From assembly GCA_021324255.1 (NCBI GenBank), contig JAJPJL010000007.1:1-32734 (forward strand): DNA of 32,734 nucleotides. The letters run 5' to 3'. Of this stretch, positions 1-6,437 are shown one piece after another. Made by a program: the position numbers and the translations under genes. The stretch is from Bacillota bacterium (lineage in GTDB: Bacteria > Sysuimicrobiota > Sysuimicrobiia > Sysuimicrobiales > Segetimicrobiaceae). How positions within the stretch are numbered: position 1 is the stretch's first letter; the number at the start of each line of letters is the position of its first letter. The notes below the pieces were generated by a model. It ran no database searches. It was given only the letters and a program-made list of their open reading frames with translations, and had not been told where the DNA came from.

Positions 1-5
1 CCATT

Positions 6-106
6 CGGGGCTGGTTCCGGCTCTTCGGCGGCCCGGCCGACTTCGGTGGAAGTCCCGCGGCTTTGCGTCCCCGCCTCACGGCGGGTTTGCCCGTTCGGAA
101 GCCCCG
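6..106 (-). promoter_or_regulatory. c-di-GMP-I (GEMM) riboswitch aptamer
   Basis: Read on the minus strand, the two hallmark GEMM blocks are present in the right order: GGGCAAACC (plus coordinates 84-92) and GGGACGCAAAGC (60-71). Between them is a 6-bp stem closed by a GTGA (GNRA) tetraloop (70-85, loop 76-79). A second hairpin follows, GACTTC/GAAGTC with a CACC loop. The closing P1 helix is also there: CGGGGC and TTCCG at 96-106 pair with GCCCCG and CGGAA at 6-19. The G that matches Vc2 G20 is kept, which favours c-di-GMP over cGAMP. The expression platform and the controlled gene lie to the left of position 1, outside the window. The aptamer starts about 50 nt past the stop of the minus-strand ATP-grasp gene, so it may respond within a readthrough transcript or have its own promoter. 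The motif match is seen directly; ligand and control direction are inferred. Confidence 0.8.
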
Positions 107-132
107 CGTCCTATACGTATGCCCACGTTTGA

Positions 133-147
133 CCCGGCGTAGCCGGG
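133..147 (-). terminator. hairpin after ATP-grasp gene, terminator-like
   Basis: A perfect 6-bp stem, CCCGGC/GCCGGG with a TAC loop, lies 11 nt past the stop of the ATP-grasp gene and just ahead of the riboswitch. No U-tract follows it on the minus strand, so it is not a textbook intrinsic terminator. It could still mark the 3' end of the four-gene operon or stabilise it. Confidence 0.3.
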
Positions 148-158
148 CGTAGAGCGTC

Positions 159-1112
159 CTACTTCCCTGCCGGCGCCGCGGTCGATATCCGCCACAAACC
201 ACCCAGGTACCGATCGAACTCGTACGAGTCGAAGTAGAAGCGGCCCGCACCGGGCGTCACGGCGGTTTCTCCGAAGTACACTTGGGTCCCGCTGTCGTAC
301 ATGTCGACCCGGAGAAAGTCGAGCGGCCGGGCCAGGGTCTCGGCGCAGGCGATCAGCTCGTCGAGATGTGCGGGAGGCGGCGCGTCGCGCTCCAGGGGCT
401 GGTATCGTGCCGAGGCCACCGGAAGCTTGTGCCAGGACGGATCGTAGAAGCTCATCCGCGCGCCGGTCAAATATCCCTGCACGACCTGGATCATGCGAAC
501 GGTCCCGTCGAATACAAAGCATTTGTAATCGGTCGGCGTCGGTCCGGTGCCGTCGCTGATGAGCTCCTCGATGAGCACGCGCGGCTCGATCGGCCGGTAC
601 ATGGGCTCCCGAAAATGGAAATAGTAATTTTCCCCGAGCCACGAGCGGCACGTGCCGATCAACTCGTCCCGGTCCACCTCGGCTTTGTCGAGCACGACCC
701 GCACCCAGTGGGAGCCGTGTGACGCCTTCACCACGAAGGTATCCGGCAGCGCATCGAAGGGGATGTCTTCCGGCGCCGTCGTGGTCCAGTAGAGTCGAGG
801 CAGCACAGCCCCACCGACCGCATCGCGCACATACTCGCGGACGGCGTACTTGTCGGACAGCATGGTGAGAATCGGCCGCCGGTCGAATATCATCCGGTAC
901 AGGACCTTCTCCGTAAAGGTCCTCGGCTGAAACAGATTGGGGAACCTGCCGAACTGCATGCGGTAACCGCGCAGCGCCACCCACAACTCCGTCACCCTGT
1001 CCGCGAGCACCGCCGACACGGGGCCCGGGGCCGCCCGCCGCACGGCGCGCGGCGCCTCGTGTGTCGATGACGACCCCGTTACGCGCGCCGGATCCGCGCG
1101 GTCAACTGACAC
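159..1112 (-). CDS. TupA-like ATP-grasp enzyme
   Basis: This belongs to the TupA-like ATP-grasp family, named for a teichuronopeptide synthesis protein. ATP-grasp enzymes join a carboxylate to an amine or thiol through an acyl-phosphate, so a cell-wall or polysaccharide peptide ligase role is plausible; the substrate is unknown. Visible signatures are an FTEKVLYRM segment near the N-terminus, the nucleotide-binding stretch VVKASHGSHWVRVV, VLIEELI, PTDYKCFVFDG, and the C-terminal metal site RVDMYDSG...YFGE...PGAGRFYF. I chose the GTG at 1112 (317 aa) because GGAGG lies 8 nt upstream; an in-frame TTG at 1151 would add 13 residues with no comparable ribosome site. It is the last gene of the minus-strand group and follows an aminotransferase that could supply or process an amino acid. 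The family call is secure; the reaction is inferred. Confidence 0.85.
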   Translation of the reverse strand: MSVDRADPARVTGSSSTHEAPRAVRRAAPGPVSAVLADRVTELWVALRGYRMQFGRFPNLFQPRTFTEKVLYRMIFDRRPILTMLSDKYAVREYVRDAVGGAVLPRLYWTTTAPEDIPFDALPDTFVVKASHGSHWVRVVLDKAEVDRDELIGTCRSWLGENYYFHFREPMYRPIEPRVLIEELISDGTGPTPTDYKCFVFDGTVRMIQVVQGYLTGARMSFYDPSWHKLPVASARYQPLERDAPPPAHLDELIACAETLARPLDFLRVDMYDSGTQVYFGETAVTPGAGRFYFDSYEFDRYLGGLWRISTAAPAGK

Positions 1113-1214
1113 ACCGAGCACCTCCGTGTCGTGCAGCGTGACGCTGCCCAATGACCCGCCGCCGCGGGCCCCGAACGCGCCGCCCCCGAGGCACGGACGG
1201 CCGCGGTCCTCGTG

Positions 1215-2147
1215 TCACGAAACGTCCCCGGCGTCGTAGACGGGGGTCGCCCAGCGGGTGTGGGCCGGGTTGCGAACGGCGTCGTCCAGCGCCTTCCCGA
1301 GCCGCACGGTCAACGGACCGGGCGCGCCGGGCCCCACCGGATACCGGTCGACCGACACGATCGGCGTGACGCCCACAAGCGTCGTCGTGGCAAAGACCTC
1401 GTCCGCCGCATAGAGCTCGGACCGGTCGACCGGCCGCTCCACCATCGTGATGCCCATCTCGCGGCCCAGGTCGAGGATCGCCTGCCGTGTGATGCCCTCG
1501 AGGATCCCGCTCGCCACGTCGGGCGTCACCACCACGCCCGACCGCACCAAAAAGACGTTGGCAAGAGGTAACTCGCACACGTTGCCCGCGACGCTGGTGA
1601 GGATCGCGTCGTCGTACCCGTCCACCTTGGCTTGGATCTGGGCGAGCCGTACGTTGTGATAGTTCGCGCCCGCCTTGACCCGCGGGGGCGCCGCGATGTC
1701 GGGCAAGCGCTGCCATCCCGACGTGCACACATGGAGCCCTCCGGGGCGGCGGCCGGCGGTGGCGGCCTTGGCGACCATGAAGACTCCCGTCGTGATCTCC
1801 TCGGGGCGATAGCTGAAGACGGGCCCCGCGCCGAAGTACGCGACGATCCGCACGCCCGCATCCTCGCGAAACCCGTTCATGGCGACGAGCCGCCGGGCGG
1901 CGGCGCCGAGCTCCTCGTCCGAGTAGGGCACGGCGAGCCGCATGACCTTGGCCGACAGCCGCAGGCGCTGGAGGTGTTCGTGCAGGCGAAAGAAGTACAG
2001 GTTGTCCCCCGCCCGCGACCGGAATGCGCCGACCACCTCGTACGCGTTGAGGCCGCCGAGCACACACTGGGTGTCCACGTGCAGGCAGGCGTCGGCCCAG
2101 TCAACGATGCGTCCGTCGAGCCATCCGTAGCGCGGGGCCTGAGTCAT
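1215..2147 (-). CDS. class IV PLP aminotransferase (BCAT/DAAT-like)
   Basis: This 310-residue protein has the fold-type IV pattern of branched-chain and D-amino-acid aminotransferases and aminodeoxychorismate lyases. The likely Schiff-base lysine is K158 in RVKAGANYHN. The following acidic motif is CELPLANVFLV (E192), and GILEGITRQ and the TTTLVGVTPIVSVD segment come later. N-terminal WLDGRIV and RLHEHLQRL also fit the family. It would transfer an amino group between an amino acid and a 2-oxoacid, but substrate and stereochemistry cannot be read from the sequence. The reading frame stays open upstream through the regulator gene; the ATG at 2147 is where homology begins and lies 32 nt after the regulator stop. 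Its place between a two-component pair and an ATP-grasp ligase suggests an amino acid destined for the envelope rather than housekeeping synthesis (inference). Confidence 0.85.
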   Translation of the reverse strand: MTQAPRYGWLDGRIVDWADACLHVDTQCVLGGLNAYEVVGAFRSRAGDNLYFFRLHEHLQRLRLSAKVMRLAVPYSDEELGAAARRLVAMNGFREDAGVRIVAYFGAGPVFSYRPEEITTGVFMVAKAATAGRRPGGLHVCTSGWQRLPDIAAPPRVKAGANYHNVRLAQIQAKVDGYDDAILTSVAGNVCELPLANVFLVRSGVVVTPDVASGILEGITRQAILDLGREMGITMVERPVDRSELYAADEVFATTTLVGVTPIVSVDRYPVGPGAPGPLTVRLGKALDDAVRNPAHTRWATPVYDAGDVS

Positions 2148-2179
2148 GACCGCCGGGCGCAGCCGCCCTGCCCCCGGTC

Positions 2180-2968
2180 CTAATCCGTGGGGGAAGACGC
2201 GCGACCGGGCTTGGCGCCCGGGCCGGTGCCGGTGGCGTTGCCCCTCGACGGGGCCTCCTTTGGCGCAGCAAGCGGATCGGGGCTGTCCGCGGCGTCCGGC
2301 CGCGGCCACGTGGTCTGAGGCTGGAGGAGGTTCTTTTCGATCGCCCATGCCGCCGCATGGGCGCGGTTTCGCAGGCCCAGCCGGCGGTAGATGGACCGAA
2401 GGTGGCTCTTCACCGTCGACTCCGACAGGAAGAGCTTGGCGGCAATCTCCTTGTCCGCGAGGCCGCGGGCGACCTCGACCAGGACTTCGAGGTCGCGGTC
2501 GGTCAGGCCGTGGAGCCCCCTCCTGACCGGTTCGGTGCCGAAGCCGTTGCTCGCGAGGTCCTCGAGCAGCTGCCGGGCGATATTGGTGTTGATCATCGTG
2601 CGTCCCTGATGCACCGCCCGAATCGCACGGATCATGTTCTCCGGCGAGATGTCCTTCAGCACGTAGCCGACCGCGCCCGCGGCGATCGCCTTGCGGAACA
2701 ATCCCGGCTCGCTGTAGACGGTCAGGATCAGGACCTGCGTCGCCGGGCACTCCTGTTTGATCGCGCGCGTCGCCTCGATGCCGTCGCCGCCCGGCATCTT
2801 GAGATCCATGAGCACCACGTTCGGCTTGAGTTGCGCCGTCAGCCGGACGGCTTCCGGGCCGCTCTCCGCTTCGCCGACCACCTCGATGTCCGCGGCGTCC
2901 TGGAGTACGACCCGCAGGCCGACGCGGGTCAAGCTCTGATCGTCCACGATCAAGAGACGAATCGTCAT
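2180..2968 (-). CDS. NarL/FixJ-family response regulator
   Basis: This is a DNA-binding response regulator, 262 aa. The receiver domain (about 1-118) has the acidic pair D9/D10, phospho-acceptor D55 in VVLMDLKMP, switch T83 and conserved K105. The LuxR-type helix-turn-helix is at about 155-212 (LTDRDLEVL...STVKSHLRSIYRRLG). A tail of about 45 residues rich in Pro, Ala and Gly follows and is longer than usual for the family. The gene begins 28 nt after the histidine kinase stop, and GGGGG 7 nt before the ATG can serve as ribosome site, so the kinase is its likely partner. All phosphorylation residues are present, unlike in the second regulator at 4295. Targets are unknown; the divergent intergenic region and the polysaccharide operon are reasonable candidates. 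Confidence 0.93.
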   Translation of the reverse strand: MTIRLLIVDDQSLTRVGLRVVLQDAADIEVVGEAESGPEAVRLTAQLKPNVVLMDLKMPGGDGIEATRAIKQECPATQVLILTVYSEPGLFRKAIAAGAVGYVLKDISPENMIRAIRAVHQGRTMINTNIARQLLEDLASNGFGTEPVRRGLHGLTDRDLEVLVEVARGLADKEIAAKLFLSESTVKSHLRSIYRRLGLRNRAHAAAWAIEKNLLQPQTTWPRPDAADSPDPLAAPKEAPSRGNATGTGPGAKPGRASSPTD

Positions 2969-2996
2969 GCAATGGCCCCCGTTTCGGGAGAAGAGC

Positions 2997-3746
2997 TCAC
3001 GCGGAGGCGGCGCGCCGCATCCGGCGTCCCGGCGCGCCGAGCCGCTCCGGCAGCGGAATGCTCGCCCTGACCAGCGTGCCCTCGCCCGGACCCTTCCGAA
3101 TGTGCAGCGTGCCGCCCAGCAGGCGCACCTGGTCGTGCATCAGCGCGAGCCCAAACCCGCCGGGACGGCCGCCCTCGAACCCATCACCGTCGTCCTTGAC
3201 CTCCAGCACGATGGCGTGACGGGTGCGCTGCACCCGCACGGCGATGTGTCGTGCCGCCGCATGCCGCGCGGCGTTCACGAGCGCCTCGCGCCCCACCTCG
3301 GCGAGGCCCGTCACGATCGCGCTCGGCAGGTCGTCCAGCGGCGGCACGTCGAGGGACAGCGCCGCCCGCGTGTGCGGGCGAACCTCGTCGAGCGCGTCCC
3401 GCAGGTGGGACGCCAGCGACGCCTGCGCATCGTCCGCACCCGAGGACCGGAGCATGCCGATCGCCCGGCGGGTCGATTCCAATGCGGTCTCGGTGCTGCC
3501 GGTGGTCGCCCGCAGCGATTCGCGCGCGTCGGTCATCTCCGGCGGCAGGCGGCGATCGAGGGCGCGCAGCAGCGCGAGCGCCGTCGCCAGACACTGGGCC
3601 GGGCCGTTGTGGATCTCGAACGCAACGCGGAGCAAGCGCTCCTCGGTGCTCGACGAGGCGTCGGCCCGACCGCCACCTTCCGGCCGGTCCCCCGATCGAT
3701 GACCGCGGGTAGATCGTGTGACGTTGCGTCCCATTATCAGCCCCAT
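2997..3746 (-). CDS. soluble DegS/NarX-type sensor histidine kinase
   Basis: This HisKA_3-type kinase (249 aa) has no membrane segment and no recognisable sensor domain; the N-terminal 35 residues are polar and low in complexity. The dimerisation box is FEIHNGPAQCL, with H46 as the predicted phospho-acceptor. The ATPase domain shows the N box EALVNAARH (N158), the G1 box DDGDGF (185-190) and the G2 box GGFGLALMHDQVRLLGG. The HNGPAQ sequence resembles the DegS-type HDGPAQ, but Asn replaces the usual Asp/Glu next to the histidine. That acidic residue belongs to the DxxxQ phosphatase motif of this family, so catalysis may be altered. The ATG at 3746 overlaps the stop of the 76-codon upstream ORF (TAATG); an ATG four codons later is an alternative start. 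The likely output is the regulator directly downstream. Confidence 0.9.
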   Translation of the reverse strand: MGLIMGRNVTRSTRGHRSGDRPEGGGRADASSSTEERLLRVAFEIHNGPAQCLATALALLRALDRRLPPEMTDARESLRATTGSTETALESTRRAIGMLRSSGADDAQASLASHLRDALDEVRPHTRAALSLDVPPLDDLPSAIVTGLAEVGREALVNAARHAAARHIAVRVQRTRHAIVLEVKDDGDGFEGGRPGGFGLALMHDQVRLLGGTLHIRKGPGEGTLVRASIPLPERLGAPGRRMRRAASA

Positions 3747-3976
3747 TATGACATACCCCTTTTTGGCAACGTGGTGACCAGGATGATGAGCTTTTCCGGG
3801 GACAAGCGCTCACGCCCGGGAACGAGCGTGCTCCTGTTGTGCATCAGAAGAATGACCGTTCGGCCACAGCGCGCAGGCGTTGGCGATGAGAGGATATCCC
3901 GCAGGCGATACGTGGACTTCGTCATCAAATGATGGCGATGCCGGTACGACGTCCTCCCATCACCGAGGGTGAACAT
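3746..3976 (-). CDS. small upstream ORF, 76 aa, unknown
   Basis: This open frame fills nearly the whole leader of the kinase operon. It starts about 10 nt after the expected transcription start of the extended -10 promoter at 3994-4003. Its TAA stop is fused to the kinase start as TAATG, the usual arrangement for translational coupling. About 72 percent of its codons end in G or C, higher than the surrounding intergenic DNA. The product is basic, with a hydrophobic patch near the end (KLIILVTTL), and I do not recognise it. Only a weak GAAAG precedes the ATG. It may be a true small protein, a leader peptide, or a chance ORF. Coupling geometry and promoter placement are the evidence; there is no homology support. 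Confidence 0.4.
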   Translation of the reverse strand: MFTLGDGRTSYRHRHHLMTKSTYRLRDILSSPTPARCGRTVILLMHNRSTLVPGRERLSPEKLIILVTTLPKRGMS

Positions 3977-4294
3977 CGACTTTCGGCCGACACATTATAG
4001 CACGGCACGACGCTCACCGCGCGGAGAACGGATGCATCGACAATTGTTTAACAACACAAAATAAATCGATCCACCTCATGATCTCATACGTCACGCCCGT
4101 GCTTCCCGTTCAAAAGACGGTCGCGTGTTCAGTCATGGCAACGTACGTTCGCATCCAAATGTGGGACGCTTCCTCCAAAAAACCTACCAGGACTCTCCAA
4201 CAGAACGTGGGTGCGGCGGTAGGGGTCCGCCAATGCCTCCTCCATTAGAAGCAAATCTCCCTGAGACAATACACGGGACAAAGGATGGTTCCCA
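3977..4294. promoter_or_regulatory. divergent regulatory region
   Basis: This non-coding stretch separates the minus-strand kinase operon from the plus-strand regulator at 4295. Its GC content is clearly lower than that of the flanking genes. It holds the minus-strand extended -10, then an AT-rich patch at about 4041-4068 containing the inverted repeat TTGTT-T-AACAA (4044-4054), a plausible operator. No -35/-10 pair with good spacing is obvious on the plus strand. The plus-strand leader would be over 200 nt if transcription begins near the patch. It can fold CCTACC (4183-4188) onto GGTAGG (4218-4223), but it matches no riboswitch I know. Autoregulation by one of the two NarL-type regulators is possible. 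Confidence 0.45.
3994..4003 (-). promoter_or_regulatory. extended -10 promoter for the kinase operon
   Basis: On the minus strand this reads GTGCTATAAT: a perfect TATAAT at 3994-3999 preceded by TGC, the extended -10 form. At 17-bp spacing the -35 position (4017-4022) is GCGCGG and does not match, which is tolerated by extended -10 promoters. Initiation would be near 3987, giving a short leader to the 76-codon ORF and about 240 nt to the kinase start. Confidence 0.6.
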
Positions 4295-4969
4295 GTGGAG
4301 ACCAGTCGGACGGCATCGAAAGTGCGCGTGCTTGTCGTAGACGACACCACCTTGATGCGTCAGGGCATCAAGAGTTTCTTGGAAAAGCGCAGCACCATTG
4401 AATTCGTCGGGGAAGCCTCGAGCGCCGAAGAAGCCACCGAGCTCGCCGCGACGCTCCAGCCCGACGTCATCCTGCTCGACCAGGACATGCCCGGACTGGA
4501 CAGCATCGAGGCGATCAAACTCATCAAAGCGCGGCACCCCAAGTCCGAGATCATCGTGCTGGCAGAGGGCGCGGACGACGAGAAGCCGTTCCGGACGCTC
4601 GAAGCCGGCGCCACGGGCTACGTGCTCAAGGACATCACGCCGGAAAATCTCGCGCGGGCGGTGGAGGGCGTGTGCAACGGGCGCACCCTGATCCACCCGC
4701 ACGTCACCCGCCAGCTCGTCGAGCGATTCCGCACGCTGGCGCGCGAACAGACCAAGACCGACGGGACGCATCTCGGCGGCCTCACGACCCGCGAGTTCGA
4801 GATCCTGCTCGAGATGACCAAGGGCGCGACGGACCGCGAGATCGCGAACAAGATCTTCGTCAGCACCACAACGGTGAAGAGCCACATCCGCTCCATCTTC
4901 CGCAAGATCGGCGCCCGCAACCGCACGCAAGCGGTCGTGTACGTGCTGAAGAACCGGTTGATCACGTAG
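4295..4969 (+). CDS. orphan NarL-type response regulator lacking switch Thr/Ser
   Basis: This 224-residue regulator has a receiver domain (about 9-125) and a LuxR-type helix-turn-helix (about 162-220, LTTREFEIL...TTVKSHIRSIFRKIG). Acidic residues D16/D17, phospho-acceptor D62 in LLDQDMPG and K112 are present. The switch Thr/Ser expected 28 residues after the acceptor is Ala (A90, in IIVLAEGAD); the sister regulator at 2180-2968 has Thr at that place. Response to phosphorylation may therefore be weak or absent. The start is GTG, with AAGGA 9 nt upstream. It has no adjacent kinase on its strand and stands first in the polysaccharide gene series, 68 nt before the small ORF at 5038. A role as local activator of the series is likely but inferred. 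Confidence 0.92.
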   Translation: METSRTASKVRVLVVDDTTLMRQGIKSFLEKRSTIEFVGEASSAEEATELAATLQPDVILLDQDMPGLDSIEAIKLIKARHPKSEIIVLAEGADDEKPFRTLEAGATGYVLKDITPENLARAVEGVCNGRTLIHPHVTRQLVERFRTLAREQTKTDGTHLGGLTTREFEILLEMTKGATDREIANKIFVSTTTVKSHIRSIFRKIGARNRTQAVVYVLKNRLIT

Positions 4970-5037
4970 GCGGCCGCGCCCCGGTGCGGCTCGGCACGCG
5001 ATCAGGCGCGTCTGCGACACGCAGAACGGAGGGGACG

Positions 5038-5247
5038 ATGGCGGAGCGACACGTCAAGCTGAACGAGAAGCACGGCGGATCTCAGCATCCGCAATGGCCG
5101 ATCGGTTCGGCATTCGCGTATCAATCGTCGATCTGGCGGGTGCAGGGTCTGTATCTCGCGCCCACGTCCTCGGGCAGCCGCGAGCTGTGGTGGATCTTGG
5201 ACGAGCAGAAACCCGAGGCTTCGGATCTCGACAGCGGAGGCGAGTGA
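5038..5247 (+). CDS. small protein of unknown function, 69 aa
   Basis: A convincing short gene: GGAGGGG lies 4 nt before the ATG, and its stop is 2 nt before the start of the exporter gene, whose ribosome site (GGAGG) is inside this ORF. The product is soluble, has no signal peptide or membrane segment, and is rich in aromatic residues (W20, W33, W51, W52, several Tyr). Its core, WPIGSAFAYQSSIWRVQGLYL, looks like a beta-rich fold, followed by WWILDEQKPE and an acidic tail. I do not recognise a family. Position between a regulator and the export protein suggests an accessory or regulatory role in polysaccharide export. Confidence 0.7.
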   Translation: MAERHVKLNEKHGGSQHPQWPIGSAFAYQSSIWRVQGLYLAPTSSGSRELWWILDEQKPEASDLDSGGE

Positions 5248-5249
5248 TC

Positions 5250-6362
5250 ATGAGGCACGTGCTGCAACGACTGCGGAGGTACGCCGCGCCGGGACTGGCG
5301 CTTGCGGTGATGCTTGCGGCCGCGGGCCCCGCGGCAACGGCGCCGGTCTACATGGGACCGCCGCCGCAGGTCGGCGCGTCCCCATCCGGACAGCAGCCGG
5401 GGACGCCTCCGGCCGGACAGCAGCCGGGCGCGCCTCCGCCCGCCGATCAGGCCGTGCCGCCGTCGGCCCCTGGGTCGTCGACGCAGGCGCCCGTCGGCCC
5501 GGGCGCGCAGGCCGGCCAGAGCGACCAGCCGTACACGGTGCAGCCCGGCGACGTCCTCCAAATCTCGGTCGTGGGGGAGCCGGAGGTCACGGGCGCCGTC
5601 ACCGTGAGCCCGGACGGCGCGATCCAAATGCCGCTCGTCGGCCGGATCCCCGCGGCCGGCGCGACCCTGCCGCAACTCACGGACCGCGTGACCCAGGCGC
5701 TCAAGACGTACATCCGTGAGCCGCAGGTCGCGATCACGATTTCCCAGACCGCAACGCGCCAGCAGTTCGTGTACGTGCTGGGCCAGGTGGGGCGGCCCGG
5801 CGCCTACCAGATGCAGGAAGGCCTCACGATTGCCGGCGCGATCGCCGCGGCCGGCGGTCCGACCCCGAGCGCGGAGTTGACGCACGCCTTCATCATGCGC
5901 AAGTCCCAGACGATTCCCATCGACCTCCAGAGCCTGCTCGTCGACGGGAATACCCAGGCGAACGCGCAGGTGCAGCCGGGCGACGTCATCATGGTGCCCC
6001 AGGGCCGCGATCGCGTGCTCCTCATGGGGGCGGTAGCGCGGCCGGGCGCGTACGTGATCAACCCCGGTGACCGTCTGGTCGACCTGCTCTCCGCGGCCGG
6101 CGGCTCGGCGCAGGGCGCACAGCTCAAGAACGTCGGCATCATCCGGCACACCGTCCAGGCGAACACCGCGGCGGCGCCCAACAAGCCGACGGTGACCCAG
6201 GTCGACCTGACCAAGTTCTACACGAAGGGCGACATGACGCAGAACGTCGAGCTGCAGGCGGGGGACATCGTCTACGTGCCGGAGCGGGGACAGCATCCGA
6301 TCTGGGACTCGTTCCTCAACACGCTGGGAGGCCTGGGCTGGCTCGTGTGGTTCATGCACTGA
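5250..6362 (+). CDS. polysaccharide export protein (OPX/Wza-type)
   Basis: This 370-residue secreted protein belongs to the polysaccharide biosynthesis/export (OPX) family. An N-terminal signal peptide (about 1-31, hydrophobic core APGLALAVMLAAAG) is followed by a Pro/Gly/Gln-rich linker (about 36-90). The Poly_export domain begins at YTVQPGDVLQISVVGEPEV (about 95-165), and two SLBB-type domains follow (from about 172, VYVLGQVGRPGAY, and about 256, VLLMGAVARPGAY). No lipobox cysteine is present, so it is not a lipoprotein like E. coli Wza. The C-terminus ends in a short hydrophobic stretch (GLGWLVWFMH) rather than the long amphipathic helix that forms the Wza outer-membrane pore. The start at 5250 is set by GGAGG 9 nt upstream and the signal peptide; the frame is open further upstream. 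It probably works with the co-polymerase encoded next. Confidence 0.92.
   Translation: MRHVLQRLRRYAAPGLALAVMLAAAGPAATAPVYMGPPPQVGASPSGQQPGTPPAGQQPGAPPPADQAVPPSAPGSSTQAPVGPGAQAGQSDQPYTVQPGDVLQISVVGEPEVTGAVTVSPDGAIQMPLVGRIPAAGATLPQLTDRVTQALKTYIREPQVAITISQTATRQQFVYVLGQVGRPGAYQMQEGLTIAGAIAAAGGPTPSAELTHAFIMRKSQTIPIDLQSLLVDGNTQANAQVQPGDVIMVPQGRDRVLLMGAVARPGAYVINPGDRLVDLLSAAGGSAQGAQLKNVGIIRHTVQANTAAAPNKPTVTQVDLTKFYTKGDMTQNVELQAGDIVYVPERGQHPIWDSFLNTLGGLGWLVWFMH
5386..5439 (+). repeat. 27-bp tandem repeat, two copies
   Basis: Two adjacent near-identical 27-bp units encode the nonapeptides SGQQPGTPP and AGQQPGAPP in the Pro-rich linker of the export protein. The unit length is a multiple of three, so copy number could change without a frameshift and would alter the spacer between signal peptide and export domain. 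Confidence 0.75.
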
Positions 6363-6373
6363 GACGAGCCCGA

Positions 6374-6395
6374 GCGCCGCGAGGACCCGCGGCGC
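6374..6395 (+). other. strong intergenic hairpin
   Basis: A perfect 8-bp GC stem, GCGCCGCG/CGCGGCGC with a 6-nt AGGACC loop, sits between the export gene and the co-polymerase gene. No U-tract follows. It may stabilise or process the transcript, or reduce readthrough; it ends about 40 nt before the co-polymerase start, which has its own GGAGGG site. Confidence 0.4.
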
Positions 6396-6437
6396 GGTCG
6401 GTGGGCCGTGGCGAAATGATCGAGGAGGGTTAGACAC

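Noticed and set aside
3923-3934. CATCA-AA-TGATG inverted repeat as operator
   Set aside because: Short arms, and it lies inside the possible 76-codon ORF; too common by chance to claim.
4161-4180. Possible second GEMM riboswitch before the regulator at 4295, from a TGGGACGC block
   Set aside because: The block continues CTTCC instead of AAAGC, and no GGGCAAACC partner or P1 helix is found.
4125-4340. 71-codon plus-strand frame in the leader of the second regulator
   Set aside because: It overlaps the regulator start out of frame, has no ribosome site, and its composition is not coding-like.
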